DNA from: Halomonas litopenaei
GTDB taxonomy: Bacteria; Pseudomonadota; Gammaproteobacteria; Pseudomonadales; Halomonadaceae
DNA length: 54,487 nucleotides
Direction of reading: 5' to 3'
NCBI RefSeq assembly: GCF_003045775.1
Contig: NZ_PXNS01000017.1
Coordinates: 1 to 54,487, forward strand
The position numbers and the translations under genes are program-made. A model generated the notes under the pieces. It did no database searches, was not told where the DNA came from, and was given only the letters and a program-made list of their open reading frames with translations. Every line of letters begins with the position of its first letter. Position 1 is the stretch's first letter. This document shows, piece after piece, positions 1 to 8,200 of this stretch.

Positions 1-67
1 TATGTGTCACCCCGAGCACACCTCGCATTAACTGGATGAGGTGTGCAGAAACCAAGGGGTCATTACA
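1..67 (-). mobile_element. Possible insertion-sequence end truncating zorC
   Basis: Read on the minus strand, the ZorC-like protein stops matching the family pattern after the residues FLEGLF, near position 68. From there the DNA reads TGTAATGACCCC and leads to a stop codon after 12 residues. A TG start followed by a GACCCC-like block resembles the terminal repeat of IS3-type elements, but only 67 bases are visible, so no transposase or second end can be checked. It could also be a rearrangement joint. This is a hypothesis to explain the short ZorC, not a firm call. Confidence 0.28.
16..46. repeat. Inverted repeat at the left edge
   Basis: GCACACCTC (16-24) and GAGGTGTGC (38-46) are perfect 9-bp arms around a 13-base loop. 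The hairpin overlaps the last codons and stop of the truncated zorC reading frame. There is no T-run, so it is not a standard terminator. It may belong to a mobile element end. Confidence 0.5.
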
Positions 68-1119
68 AAAAGCCCTTCCAGAAAGGTTCTTCGGGCGGGA
101 AACATCCTCTTCAGCTCAGCGTTATCAGTGGCTTCACCATACTGCTCAAGCGCCTGAAGGAAGAGGCGTAGATCCTGCTTGGAAAACCAGCCGCGTACCT
201 TCTCTACCCTTTGATCACCAAGGGGGGCCCACCACTCCCGATAGCTCTTGACCCTACTTGAGACACGAGGGTCGCCGGCCAGGCTCAACATGAAATCCTG
301 CCAGGCTTCACTAGCCTCTGAGACACGATCAATCAGCACTTCCAAGGCGGCGTGGCCTATACGCTTCCCTTCTCTTCCATATGGCGCCTTGGAGACATCG
401 TGATGCAACAACTCATCGAAGACAGGAGACCATTCTTTTTCATCTATCTCATGAAGCTTTTCTATATAGTAATGGGCACGGCAGACATCAGCGTATCGAC
501 CGTTGTCAACACCCTTCAATCCAAACTTCGAAAAAGCACCCTCTAGCGTTATGCCATTTTTTATGGCAAAACTGACAACCTGATTCGGCCCATCAACTTT
601 CAGAACCCAGTCGCCTTGCTGCTTGATAATCGAGATCAGATCATCTGCCATCAGAACTTCGCTAAAGATGTCAAATTTTTTTGCCTGATCTACAAGAACA
701 TTCTCAAACAGCTCTCTCATAGAACCATCGTTTTCCGAGGAATAATGATCTAGCCTGTCAAATTCTTGGAAGTAGAGTTGAAGTATATTGAGGAGTGGGA
801 CTCTGCCTAGCCTAGGTTGCTGTACTTCAACCATGATTTCAAGCAGTCTGGGGCTCATCAGCCTCTTAAGCACGTAGGAGTCATCGAGCCACAGCTGAGT
901 CAGTGCCCGAACCGCGACTCTTTTCTTGAGCAGTACCGATAACACTCCGTAATTTCGACTCCTTACCACATCCAGTAGCTTTTCTTCTGCCTTGAGGTAA
1001 GCATCACCGCGACCGGCATTGTCTTCAATCTTCTTTGCGGACTCGGTAAGCTCAACCCAAGGCTCAAGAGACACGGGATTCCAGCTTATCTTGACTAGCT
1101 CGAGGGGTGGCAATATCAC
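28..1119 (-). CDS. zorC: Zorya anti-phage protein ZorC (EH-signature family), C-terminally truncated
   Basis: The 363-residue protein follows zorB with an ATGA overlap, as expected for ZorC in type I Zorya. ZorC is a cytosolic DNA-binding component that works with the ZorAB motor and the ZorD helicase/nuclease. The C-terminal third carries the family-like pattern: YREWWAPLG, then WFSKQDLRLFLQALE, then MFPARRTFLEGL. Family members I recall are about 560 residues long, so roughly the last third is missing. The break is abrupt: after FLEGLF come 12 unrelated residues and a stop, in DNA that looks like a mobile-element end. The N-terminal part is intact and mostly helical. Assignment rests on gene order and motif memory. 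The protein is probably non-functional unless the remainder is encoded separately beyond the window. Base composition is lower in GC than the core genes to the right. Confidence 0.75.
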   Translation of the reverse strand: MILPPLELVKISWNPVSLEPWVELTESAKKIEDNAGRGDAYLKAEEKLLDVVRSRNYGVLSVLLKKRVAVRALTQLWLDDSYVLKRLMSPRLLEIMVEVQQPRLGRVPLLNILQLYFQEFDRLDHYSSENDGSMRELFENVLVDQAKKFDIFSEVLMADDLISIIKQQGDWVLKVDGPNQVVSFAIKNGITLEGAFSKFGLKGVDNGRYADVCRAHYYIEKLHEIDEKEWSPVFDELLHHDVSKAPYGREGKRIGHAALEVLIDRVSEASEAWQDFMLSLAGDPRVSSRVKSYREWWAPLGDQRVEKVRGWFSKQDLRLFLQALEQYGEATDNAELKRMFPARRTFLEGLFVMTPWFLHTSSS

Positions 1120-1880
1120 TGCGAATCACCTACAAATGCATCCTGAACTTCTCGATAGTCTTCAACCGTAGGACGACGGATGGTAAACCTTATGTCAATT
1201 CGCCGGTTTGCCCTGAGCTCTTCTTCAGTTTCTTGCACCTTTGTGACAGGACGACTTTCAGCATAGCCACTGACAGAAAATACTGGCTGCCCATCCTGAT
1301 TTACCAATCTATCCAGGCGACGGTCCTCTGGAAGGACATCCAACCAGTGTTGCCAAAGAGAAATAGCACGAAAAGCCGAAAGCCCCCAGTTTCCCTTTCC
1401 CATCATTCCCTGAAAGGAGCGATTATCTGTATGTCCTTCAATAAACACTGTATCTAAATAATCTACTCGATCATCCTGGAGAATAACACCAGCAAGAACT
1501 TTACCAATTTGAGTCGCTGTATCCTGATACTGCGAACCAAGGTCGAATTCCGCCGTGTCAAAACCCAGAATGTCGTTAGGTATACTAAGCACAGTGTCGT
1601 TCTCGCTGACAGAAACCCGTATTCCTCTCCGCTGCAACTCCTCTTCTGCTTCATGCAATATAGTTCTTCTTACTTCTTCAGCCTGTCGCAGCATCTGAAT
1701 TTCTTCAGTAAACTCCTGCTGCTGCTCCTCCAACTGTTCTCTGATTTCCATTACCTGAACAATGAGAACGACAGATGCCAGAATAAAAATTATCAGCAGC
1801 GCCGACATGATATCTGAAAAAGACATCCAGTAGGGATTCTCTTCATCTACTTGAGGCCTTCCGCGCCTACTAATACTCAT
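1116..1880 (-). CDS. zorB: Zorya motor protein ZorB (MotB/OmpA-like)
   Basis: A 254-residue inner-membrane protein with one N-terminal transmembrane segment, about residues 19-43. It begins NPYWMSFSDIMSALLIIF, where Asp23 corresponds to the proton-carrying Asp of MotB-type stators. A charged helical linker with coiled-coil character (about 44-85) follows, then an OmpA/MotB-like peptidoglycan-binding domain. That domain has the IEGHTDNRSF motif near residue 149, GLSAFRA near 167 and ANRRIDIRF near 224, all typical of the fold. In Zorya, ZorA5B2 forms a proton-driven complex anchored to the cell wall that senses phage entry. The start is coupled to zorA by a TGATG overlap and the stop overlaps zorC by ATGA. 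All key residues appear intact. Confidence 0.9.
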   Translation of the reverse strand: MSISRRGRPQVDEENPYWMSFSDIMSALLIIFILASVVLIVQVMEIREQLEEQQQEFTEEIQMLRQAEEVRRTILHEAEEELQRRGIRVSVSENDTVLSIPNDILGFDTAEFDLGSQYQDTATQIGKVLAGVILQDDRVDYLDTVFIEGHTDNRSFQGMMGKGNWGLSAFRAISLWQHWLDVLPEDRRLDRLVNQDGQPVFSVSGYAESRPVTKVQETEEELRANRRIDIRFTIRRPTVEDYREVQDAFVGDSQ

Positions 1881-3922
1881 CAGCGACGCTCCAGATCATC
1901 CACGATACCACTGATCGCCGTAACAGTTCTCTTCATCTGATCGGCAAACGATAACGTATTGGTATTCCAGGCTTCCATCCTCTCCGAAACCTGGTCGCGC
2001 ACCTCCTGACTATATGCTTTAAGCCACTCTTCGGCTTGCTTCTCAATGTTTTCCACCTGTTCACTTAGCGTATCACCCAGCTGCGTAAATTCATCACGCA
2101 GCTTACGGACAAACTCGTCATTACGGCTCCCCAGCTCGCTGAAACCTTCATTGGCGAATTTAGCGGCAGAATCAAGCTGGCGAGCAGCATCGCTTATAGC
2201 CTCCTGCATGCTCGCAAGTGTGCGCGCGTGTTCAGAGATGCCAGAAAGCACTTCACTATTTCTTATTGACATTTTATCCAGGCTTTCTACAACGGAACCG
2301 ACCCTTTCATCAAGAAGCACAGTGGCCTTGTGAAGATTGGCCGACAATGTGCCTAGTTGGGTAGAACTATTTGTCATGTTCTGGCTACTACGTTCGGCAG
2401 AACTTGCTGCTTCACTTAGCGCGGAAGAAAGCTTTTCGTATTGAGTCGAGATGCCTGTCAAGTGCTGATTGGCACTCCTTGATGCCTCTCCAACCTGTCG
2501 CATCAACTCTTGCTGCTCGTTGACAAGCTTTTCTACCATTCCGCCAAAGCGTTCTTCGGTAACCTTTTGCTGCTCATCAAACTGCGCTGCACGCACCTGA
2601 TCCCGTTCCTCTGCCAAGGAAACCTGGCGCTGAATCGCCGCAGCCTGATCTTCAGATATCTTCTGTAGACTTTCTTCATGCGCTCGCTTCCGTTGCTCAT
2701 CCCGCTCAGATGCCTGATGGAATTGGGTATCCATTGACTCTGTCATGCGTGTCATGAAGGATTCAAACTTCTCCGCCAGCGCAGACTGCTGTTCCATCGC
2801 TGCCTCACGCTGCCTGTCTAGCTGCTCGGACAGCTCGCGCGATGTAGTCTCTACATGCTCACCGCTTCTTTGTTGCTGCTCAGTTAGTTTCGTAAAGAGT
2901 TCGTCCATCCTTGTACTCATTGAGGTTACTGCCTGATTCACCTCTTCAGCAGCTATTCCAAGCGCCGAGGTTTGCTCACTCCCAGCTGTCTTCATACCCT
3001 CCATGAAATTCGAAACAAGCTTTTCAAGAACCTCATTTGATTGATTGCTTGCACTGTCAACCAGAGACTGTATGGCTGGGGCCATGACATTATTAAGTGA
3101 GTCAGAAATGGCTTGCTGCATGGCATCGCTCATTCCCGACACGGTTTCCTGAAGCCTGTCTCCAATACGCTCGTGAAGTTCCTGAAGTGCCTCCTTACTT
3201 GCCTGACTTGACTCGGCAATGTGAACAAGAGAATGTTCGGCAGGCATACGAGGATAAAGAAAATCAATTTCATACTGAAGCTCATTTATACGCCCCAAGG
3301 CGCGCCTTTCCACCAGCTTTTCTATAACATTCAAGAGAAGGCTAAGCCCAACCCCCCATACTGATGTCAAAAAGGCAATAGCGGTGCCGTTTATCATGCT
3401 CGCGATACCCACTCTGAGGGTATCGACATCATCAGCATTGACCTGAAGGCCTCTCAAACCAATTGTCAGACCAATAAAAGTACCCAGCACACCGATCGCA
3501 GTCAGAAAGGTCGGTGTGGCTGCCAGCAGACGGCTTGACGTCAAACCATAAGCTAATGTTCTCCCGTTAAAGAAATGGTCGGCGTCCAAAGTATTGTATA
3601 GCTTATCTCTATCAGGAGAATAGATTAGGCTTTCATCAAACTCTACCCAAAGCTTTCCAGCCTTGACACGTGAACTTTTCGCCTTCTCGAGGATTTCCTG
3701 ACGCTTCCAGGCCAACTCTTCTCGTGTTTGACCTCTTATCAAATCTTCAACCAGACGGACATTCTTTCGATATTTTGCGAAATAGTATAAAAGTGAAGCA
3801 ATCGCAATAACCATGATCGCCATCATTCCCAACCAGAACCAGTCACTCAACAAAAGTTTCTGATACTGGAACATGCCCATGGCAGTAAAATTGGGAAGAA
3901 GATGCGAAACTGACTCAATCAT
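1880..3922 (-). CDS. zorA: Zorya motor protein ZorA with long cytoplasmic coiled-coil tail
   Basis: A 680-residue protein with three transmembrane segments: about 28-48, 135-158 (TPTFLTAIGVLGTFIGLTIG) and 175-202 (GTAIAFLTSVWGVGLSLLL). The last two match the MotA/TolQ/ExbB proton-channel domain. From about residue 205 to the end the protein is almost all charged heptad-like helix rich in Gln, Glu and Ser. This is the long tail that in Zorya projects into the cytoplasm and is needed for defence. The length is close to type I ZorA proteins, which are about 700 residues. It lies 33 bp downstream of a small unknown gene and overlaps zorB by one base. The tail length and the zorC neighbour both point to type I. 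No frameshift is seen. Confidence 0.9.
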   Translation of the reverse strand: MIESVSHLLPNFTAMGMFQYQKLLLSDWFWLGMMAIMVIAIASLLYYFAKYRKNVRLVEDLIRGQTREELAWKRQEILEKAKSSRVKAGKLWVEFDESLIYSPDRDKLYNTLDADHFFNGRTLAYGLTSSRLLAATPTFLTAIGVLGTFIGLTIGLRGLQVNADDVDTLRVGIASMINGTAIAFLTSVWGVGLSLLLNVIEKLVERRALGRINELQYEIDFLYPRMPAEHSLVHIAESSQASKEALQELHERIGDRLQETVSGMSDAMQQAISDSLNNVMAPAIQSLVDSASNQSNEVLEKLVSNFMEGMKTAGSEQTSALGIAAEEVNQAVTSMSTRMDELFTKLTEQQQRSGEHVETTSRELSEQLDRQREAAMEQQSALAEKFESFMTRMTESMDTQFHQASERDEQRKRAHEESLQKISEDQAAAIQRQVSLAEERDQVRAAQFDEQQKVTEERFGGMVEKLVNEQQELMRQVGEASRSANQHLTGISTQYEKLSSALSEAASSAERSSQNMTNSSTQLGTLSANLHKATVLLDERVGSVVESLDKMSIRNSEVLSGISEHARTLASMQEAISDAARQLDSAAKFANEGFSELGSRNDEFVRKLRDEFTQLGDTLSEQVENIEKQAEEWLKAYSQEVRDQVSERMEAWNTNTLSFADQMKRTVTAISGIVDDLERR

Positions 3923-3955
3923 TCTTTACACTACCCGATGACTTTAAATGGAATA

Positions 3956-4324
3956 TCACCCAATATTGACGTACAGTATCGGATTGCTGCTACCCTTCTC
4001 GAACCACTCTGACACATCCATACCCTTGTATCTATGTCTCTCGTGTGGCCCGGCTCCCTCTCCAACGAACTCCCAGCTACCGTCGATGCTGACATCGCTG
4101 TGAGGCCTCGCATGATAGGGAGTGGAACCTGCCGGCGGCCATGACAGCACCCGATAGACCTCGCACACGACACCGTTCGCAACCGCAAAAGCCAGCTCGA
4201 CCAGCTCGCGTCGCTCGCCAAGCATCCACACCCCACGCATTACTTCATAGAGCTCCTCATCGGAGATTCCTTCATGCCAACTGCGGAAAATCCGTATCAG
4301 GACTGGGTGTTGGGCAATCCTCAT
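3956..4324 (-). CDS. Small protein of unknown function between the helicase remnant and zorA
   Basis: A 122-residue protein whose ATG overlaps the stop of the upstream helicase-methylase fusion (ATGA), with a purine-rich GGGAGGG about 11 bases upstream. The N-terminal half is helical (ISDEELYEVMRGVWMLG, then RRELVELAFAVANGVV). The C-terminal half has a conserved-looking pattern: VYRVLSW, SWEFVGEGA, RYKGMDVSEWF and SSNPILYVNI. The W-E-F-x-G, R-Y-x-G and NPI-x-YVN spacing looks like a small alpha/beta domain I have seen beside restriction-type genes, but I cannot name it. Its position in the same tight run as zorABC suggests it is an accessory of the island. Function is unknown; a DNA-modification reader is one guess without direct proof. 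Confidence 0.7.
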   Translation of the reverse strand: MRIAQHPVLIRIFRSWHEGISDEELYEVMRGVWMLGERRELVELAFAVANGVVCEVYRVLSWPPAGSTPYHARPHSDVSIDGSWEFVGEGAGPHERHRYKGMDVSEWFEKGSSNPILYVNIG

Positions 4325-6180
4325 CCCGGCGAGCCCTCCCTCAAGCGGTGGTTTGCTGAATCAGCTGGCGAGACAGCAGGTAAGGTGCCTAGCGCACCTC
4401 TTCCAAGTGATAGAGGTGCCAGCCAGCCAAGGTTGCCGGGATTGGGGACGCCTTGCCCTGTTCGTTCCAGATACCCACTCTGTGCTCCGCCCAGATGGCC
4501 AGCGAATCCCCACTTTACCTTGACCCGACCATCCGGCAGCTCCACTTCCTCCTTGATGCCGGGCACCTGGCCTTCTCCATCATGGGCAAAGGACAGGTCG
4601 ATAGTGCCGGGAATAAACAGGTTCGAGACGCGCTTGAAGCCGGGAGCTATGAAGGGACCATGGACATTGATGCTGAACAGCGTCTGGTTATATACCTCGG
4701 CGAACAGCTTGGTCTCATTAATAAACTGGAAGTGCTGGCACAAACGCGGGTTAAGCTCACGCCGAAATCCCGCACCCTTGGGGTCATCGTAGATGCCTTC
4801 CGGGTGCAGAAAGCCGCTGACGCCCTGCTCGTTGGCATTGTCCCAGGCGCGGGGCAGGAAGCATTTGTAAAGATTTGCCCTCTGCCCCTCCAACTGCGGG
4901 TAGTTCTGCGGCGCATTCAGAAAAGCCTGGCCGCCTTCGGCCTCTGCCAGCTCGGCAAACCAGGCGGCTTCCAGTTCGGGACTGCGGGCGAAGGCGGCCT
5001 CGCGCTGGTCGGTAAGCTGCTTGGCACTGAGCTTGTGTAGCACGAAGCGGTGATTGTGGTCGCCGCGGTAGGTAAATGGTACGTCTAGTATGGCCTGGTA
5101 GGCGGCCTCCTCCTGCGGCGAGGCGTCTAGATAGAGGTCCTTGATCAGACGCTCCTTGAACGCCTGCTGCACCTGGTCGCGGATATCTTTCTTGAAGCGG
5201 CGGATCACCAGGTCCTTGTCGCGAAAATCCTCCCGGACGTAGTCCTCCGGGTCAGAGATCGCCGTGGGGTCGAGCATGTTCGTCAGACTGGCGAAGGAGC
5301 GTGCCTTGCCGTCGTGAGGTGTAGCGGAGAGCATGATCAGGGTGTTGGAGCGCCCTGCCAACAGCTGGGCCAGCCGGGCACGCCGGGAACTGGCACCTCG
5401 CTCAGCCACTTTGTGGGCCTCGTCGATGACAATGATGTCCCAGTAGGCCTGCTCCAGATGGCGGCGATACTCGTTGTCCTGTTTGCGGGTGTCGATCGAA
5501 ACGATCGACTTGTCGTAGTAGTAGAAGGGATTGTGGTTGCCCGGAACGTGGTTGCGCACCCGCTGCAGGCCGACGGAATCGAGCCTTGTGAGCGGAATGG
5601 TGAAGCGGTTCCACAGCTCCTTCTGGAACTGAGTTATCATGCTCTTGAGGGTGAGCACCAGTATGCGCTTGCCGCGGCCGCGGCGCATCAACTCGGTAGT
5701 CAGAATGCCGGCTTCCAGAGTCTTGCCCAGGCCCACGGCGTCGGCGATCATGATGCGCTGACGGTTCTGCTTCAGCGCCTGCCGGGCCGGATCGAGCTGG
5801 TAGGGCACCGGGTCCATGGCGACCTTATGGCTCAGGTGGATGCGCGCATCCGCCGGGGTGATCTGGCGCAGCTGGGTCTCGATGAACAGCCGGCTCCTCT
5901 CGAAGCCGGGGGTCAGATCCTGCTCGAACCGGGTTTCAGCAGGGTCGAGCACACGGATGGCATCGGCCTCCTCCTTTAGCCAGGTGAGACAGCGCGCGCT
6001 CTTGCCGCTGACCAACTGCGAGAGTCCGTCCACGGTAAGCACATAGCCACTATCGACGCTGGGATCGGCCTGACGGACGATCCACTCGCAATCACGGATC
6101 ACCACCCGAACACCCGGGTCGTAACGCGCCCATATGTCTGCCCCCTGCCACCCCTTTGCTTGCGCACCCTGCTCCTGCAT
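4321..6180 (-). pseudogene. DISARM-like fusion: DrmD helicase start joined to DrmMI methylase end
   Basis: The reading frame encodes 619 residues from an ATG with a strong AGGAGG five bases upstream; upstream in-frame codons lack a ribosome site. Residues about 1-370 are an SNF2-type helicase first half: Walker A ADAVGLGKTLEAG near 147, DEAH near 253, SATPHD near 285 and RRFKKDI near 367. The second helicase lobe is missing. From about 385 the protein changes to the end of an Eco57I-type adenine methylase: NLYKCFLPRAW, GFLHPEGIYDDPKG and FSINVHGPF, without its catalytic NPPY region. In class 1 DISARM the order, from memory, is drmD then drmMI, so one internal deletion would create this fusion. 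After residue 555 the frame turns odd; removing one G of the run at 4508-4511 gives a more natural ending at 4389. It is probably inactive, although it keeps an intact ATPase lobe. Another helicase-methylase defence module is possible. Confidence 0.65.
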
Positions 6181-6470
6181 ACCAGCCTCCTGAAACACGC
6201 CACACCACCTCTCGAGGGCTGCCCGAGAAGGGAGCCGCGACAGGAATAGCGAAGAGGATGGTGGGCCGGCCCGCCATCCTCTGTCACCTGAAATCAGCAA
6301 ACGAGTAAACCTAAGTCTATTTGTTGCCCCAGGCAGTCACCGAATCGGCATAGAGTATCACCGGCGCGAACGGGCTCACAGTAGTTTAGGAGAGTTTTGT
6401 AATGTTCTTGGCCACATAAAAGGTAGCAGTGCCTACTACTAGGCACGCTCGTCTGCTGGTGGGTTATAAC

Positions 6471-6692
6471 CTAGTTACTCAGTTTGCGCACAACAGTGAT
6501 CTTACCCAGCATTGGTGGACACCAATCTAAGTAATCTGGACTTCCCCGGGTCCACTGCAGCTCCTCGGCCTGCCGACCACGTCTGTCGTCATAGTTCTTG
6601 CGAGCGACAGGGGCCAGCATATAAAGAAGCATGGCGTTTATCGCATCCAACATTCGTCCCGTGAAGTTGTCGCTGGCGCTGTCTTGTGCCAA
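6471..6692 (-). pseudogene. Fragment of a serine recombinase/resolvase
   Basis: The frame contains NFTGRMLDAINAMLLYMLAPVARKNYDDRRGRQAE. This matches the pattern of the resolvase/invertase catalytic domain just before the long E-helix and DNA-binding part (TGRMLL.ML..VA...RR..Q). There is no credible start (only a TTG soon after an in-frame stop), no catalytic Ser region, and after RRGRQAEE the sequence loses the family pattern. It looks like a leftover of the element that delivered or rearranged the defence island. The call is by eye and moderate. Confidence 0.45.
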
Positions 6693-7011
6693 TACCCTCT
6701 ACAGACCCCAGGGTGCTACCGCGACCTGCGCTCAGTGCCTCTATACCGCCAGCTAGCGCATCGAACGCTCACCGTAAAGTACTGGCGATCGGATACTACC
6801 AATGCTATATATTAGCCTGATCTTATTCGACAAATGATTGAATTCTTTGGCGTTCCATGCCCGACATCTGCCGGCTGCCGGCCAACGGATACAAGGCAGC
6901 AGACGGGGTAGACCTGCTCGTCTCGAGCAGCCGCCAGGGCGAGCAGGAATGGCCGGCAGGAAATCGACGCACAGCAGTGGCTGCGTCTCACGACACCAAT
7001 CAGGAACTGAC
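6693..7011. other. Intergenic region without recognisable gene
   Basis: Between the recombinase scrap and the next small gene I see no supported coding frame, no RNA gene and no strong hairpin. An AT-rich patch around 6790-6840 could hold a promoter for the plus-strand gene at 7012. Confidence 0.4.
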
Positions 7012-7371
7012 ATGAACTACCGACTGATGTTTCAGCTTACGGACTCCCTGAACACCAAGTCCCTAGAGCCGCTGTTGCTGAAACCCACGCCACTGGAAAT
7101 GCCGGAGCACCAGATCGACTCCTTGCAGGAAGTTCCCGCCACCGACGATCTGATCGAGCTTCCCTTCACGGCGGAGGAAGGCGAAAAAACCAGCCTGGTC
7201 TTTGTGCAGGGCAGGGTTGTCTCCACCAAGAAGACCTTCACCATCTCTGATGGTGGTGAAAGCGCCAGGTGCCTGGTGACCTGCTTCATCGAACCCAATC
7301 GCGTGGTGCAACAGGGCACAGGCGAGCTGATTCTCGAACCCACCATCAACAACATCGAAGAGATGCTCTGA
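7012..7371 (+). CDS. Hypothetical protein, 119 residues
   Basis: I do not recognise this protein. The ATG at 7012 has AGGAA about six bases upstream, which is why it is preferred over an in-frame ATG at 6838 that would add a low-complexity, unlikely 58-residue extension. The protein is soluble, acidic and without signal peptide or membrane segment. The middle (about 60-105) alternates hydrophobic residues in short strands (KTSLVFVQGRVVSTKKTFTI, then RCLVTCFIEP), consistent with a small beta-rich domain. It ends in a run of acidic residues. It sits between decayed mobile DNA and a small membrane protein on the same strand. Confidence 0.5.
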   Translation: MNYRLMFQLTDSLNTKSLEPLLLKPTPLEMPEHQIDSLQEVPATDDLIELPFTAEEGEKTSLVFVQGRVVSTKKTFTISDGGESARCLVTCFIEPNRVVQQGTGELILEPTINNIEEML

Positions 7372-7591
7372 TCTGCGATGCAGCAGGCCGTCGGCAGCGC
7401 CTGCAGGATTACACGTGCGCCGACGGCGTTTCTTCGACGCCCTGAAGGCGCGCAGCCAGGCGAGTCACCATCTCGTTGTAGTCCCTGCGAAGATCACCGG
7501 CACAACGTCGCCGACATCACCGGCAGGAAGATGTCGTCAGTGGTGCTCCGGCTGTTCCTGCAACACCAACCACGACCACCAGAGGACGCTT

Positions 7592-7813
7592 ATGCGCAAC
7601 AAGACCACCGCGGTCGTCCAGTGGATACGGCGTGAGGCTGGGCCGCTGCTGGTTGCCAGCATCTTCCCGCTGCTGCTGATCGTCTACTTTTTCAAGGAAG
7701 GTTTCTCGATCAAGGTGCTGGCGCTGTTTCTCGCCCTTCCGCTGGTCGTCTACCTGTCGCTGAGTGTCGCTATCTGGCTGTGGTTCGTGGTCAAGAATCG
7801 GGACTCTCGATAA
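7592..7813 (+). CDS. Small inner-membrane protein, 73 residues
   Basis: The start ATG has AGAGGA about five bases upstream. The product has a basic amphipathic N-terminus (MRNKTTAVVQWIRREAG), then two closely spaced hydrophobic segments, about residues 17-33 (PLLVASIFPLLLIVYFF) and 39-66. It ends with a basic KNRDSR tail, so both ends are probably cytoplasmic. Such two-pass small proteins are common and not diagnostic; it could be a regulator of a membrane complex or part of a toxin system. I cannot name a family. The 220 bp before it shows no gene. Confidence 0.5.
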   Translation: MRNKTTAVVQWIRREAGPLLVASIFPLLLIVYFFKEGFSIKVLALFLALPLVVYLSLSVAIWLWFVVKNRDSR

Positions 7814-7888
7814 GGACTCCGGGGCGCGCGGATCACGGTGACCAAGGTGCTTCGCGCACTCAACGGCCCTCTCTGTTCGAGACTATCC

Positions 7889-7908
7889 TTAGCTAAGTGG
7901 TTAGCTAA
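7889..7908. promoter_or_regulatory. Double palindromic operator before the phd-like gene
   Basis: Two copies of the perfect palindrome TTAGCTAA lie at 7889-7896 and 7901-7908, one DNA turn apart, just upstream of the ribosome site of the antitoxin gene. Phd/YefM antitoxins repress their own promoters through paired palindromes, so this is the likely autoregulatory site. Confidence 0.55.
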
Positions 7909-7921
7909 CAGGAAGCTCATC

Positions 7922-8200
7922 GTGGCTGCTCAAACCTCTGCAGAAAATTGTCTCAAGGCCAACATGCACGAGGCCAAGACCCATCTATCCCGGCTGATCG
8001 CTGCCGCTCAGCGCGGGCAGGAGGTACTGATCTGCAAGAACGGGAAGCCGGTAGCACGCATTGAAGCACTGAAAGATCAATGACTTGACCTGGATGATCT
8101 CTACGGTCTGACCAAGGGTCGTATCGAGGCGAAGGCTGGCTGGGATGCTCCGCTGAAAGAGGACGTCATCGAAGCGTTGTTTGATGGAAATCATCCATGA
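7922..8200 (+). pseudogene. Phd/YefM-family antitoxin interrupted by an in-frame TGA
   Basis: Translation from a GTG with AGGAAG six bases upstream gives 53 residues containing MHEAKTHLSRLIAAAQRGQE and LICKNGKPVARIEAL, the DNA-binding and dimer part of Phd/YefM antitoxins. A TGA at 8081-8083 stops the frame. The same frame continues without further stop to 8200 and encodes a typical antitoxin tail, including LTKGRIEAKAGWDAPLKEDV and EALFDG, which binds and neutralises the toxin. So one base change appears to have cut the gene between its DNA-binding and toxin-binding halves. The end overlaps the toxin start (ATGA), as in intact pairs. The short form could still bind the operator. Other reading: a selenocysteine or readthrough codon, for which there is no sign. 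Confidence 0.65.

Noticed and set aside
16..46. Left-edge hairpin as an integron attC site
   Set aside because: It lacks the paired core-site pattern and no integrase or cassette array is visible.
4321..6180. Helicase gene taken as ZorD
   Set aside because: It lies before zorA instead of after zorC, has only the first helicase lobe, and its second half matches a methylase end rather than the ZorD C-terminal helicase or nuclease part.
6838..7011. Upstream extension of the 119-residue gene
   Set aside because: The extension is Arg/Gly-rich, lacks a ribosome site at its start and does not look like protein, while ATG 7012 has AGGAA upstream.
8081..8083. TGA in the antitoxin as a selenocysteine codon
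   Set aside because: Phd antitoxins have no selenocysteine, no hairpin of the needed type was seen after it, and the toxin is broken as well, so plain decay is simpler.
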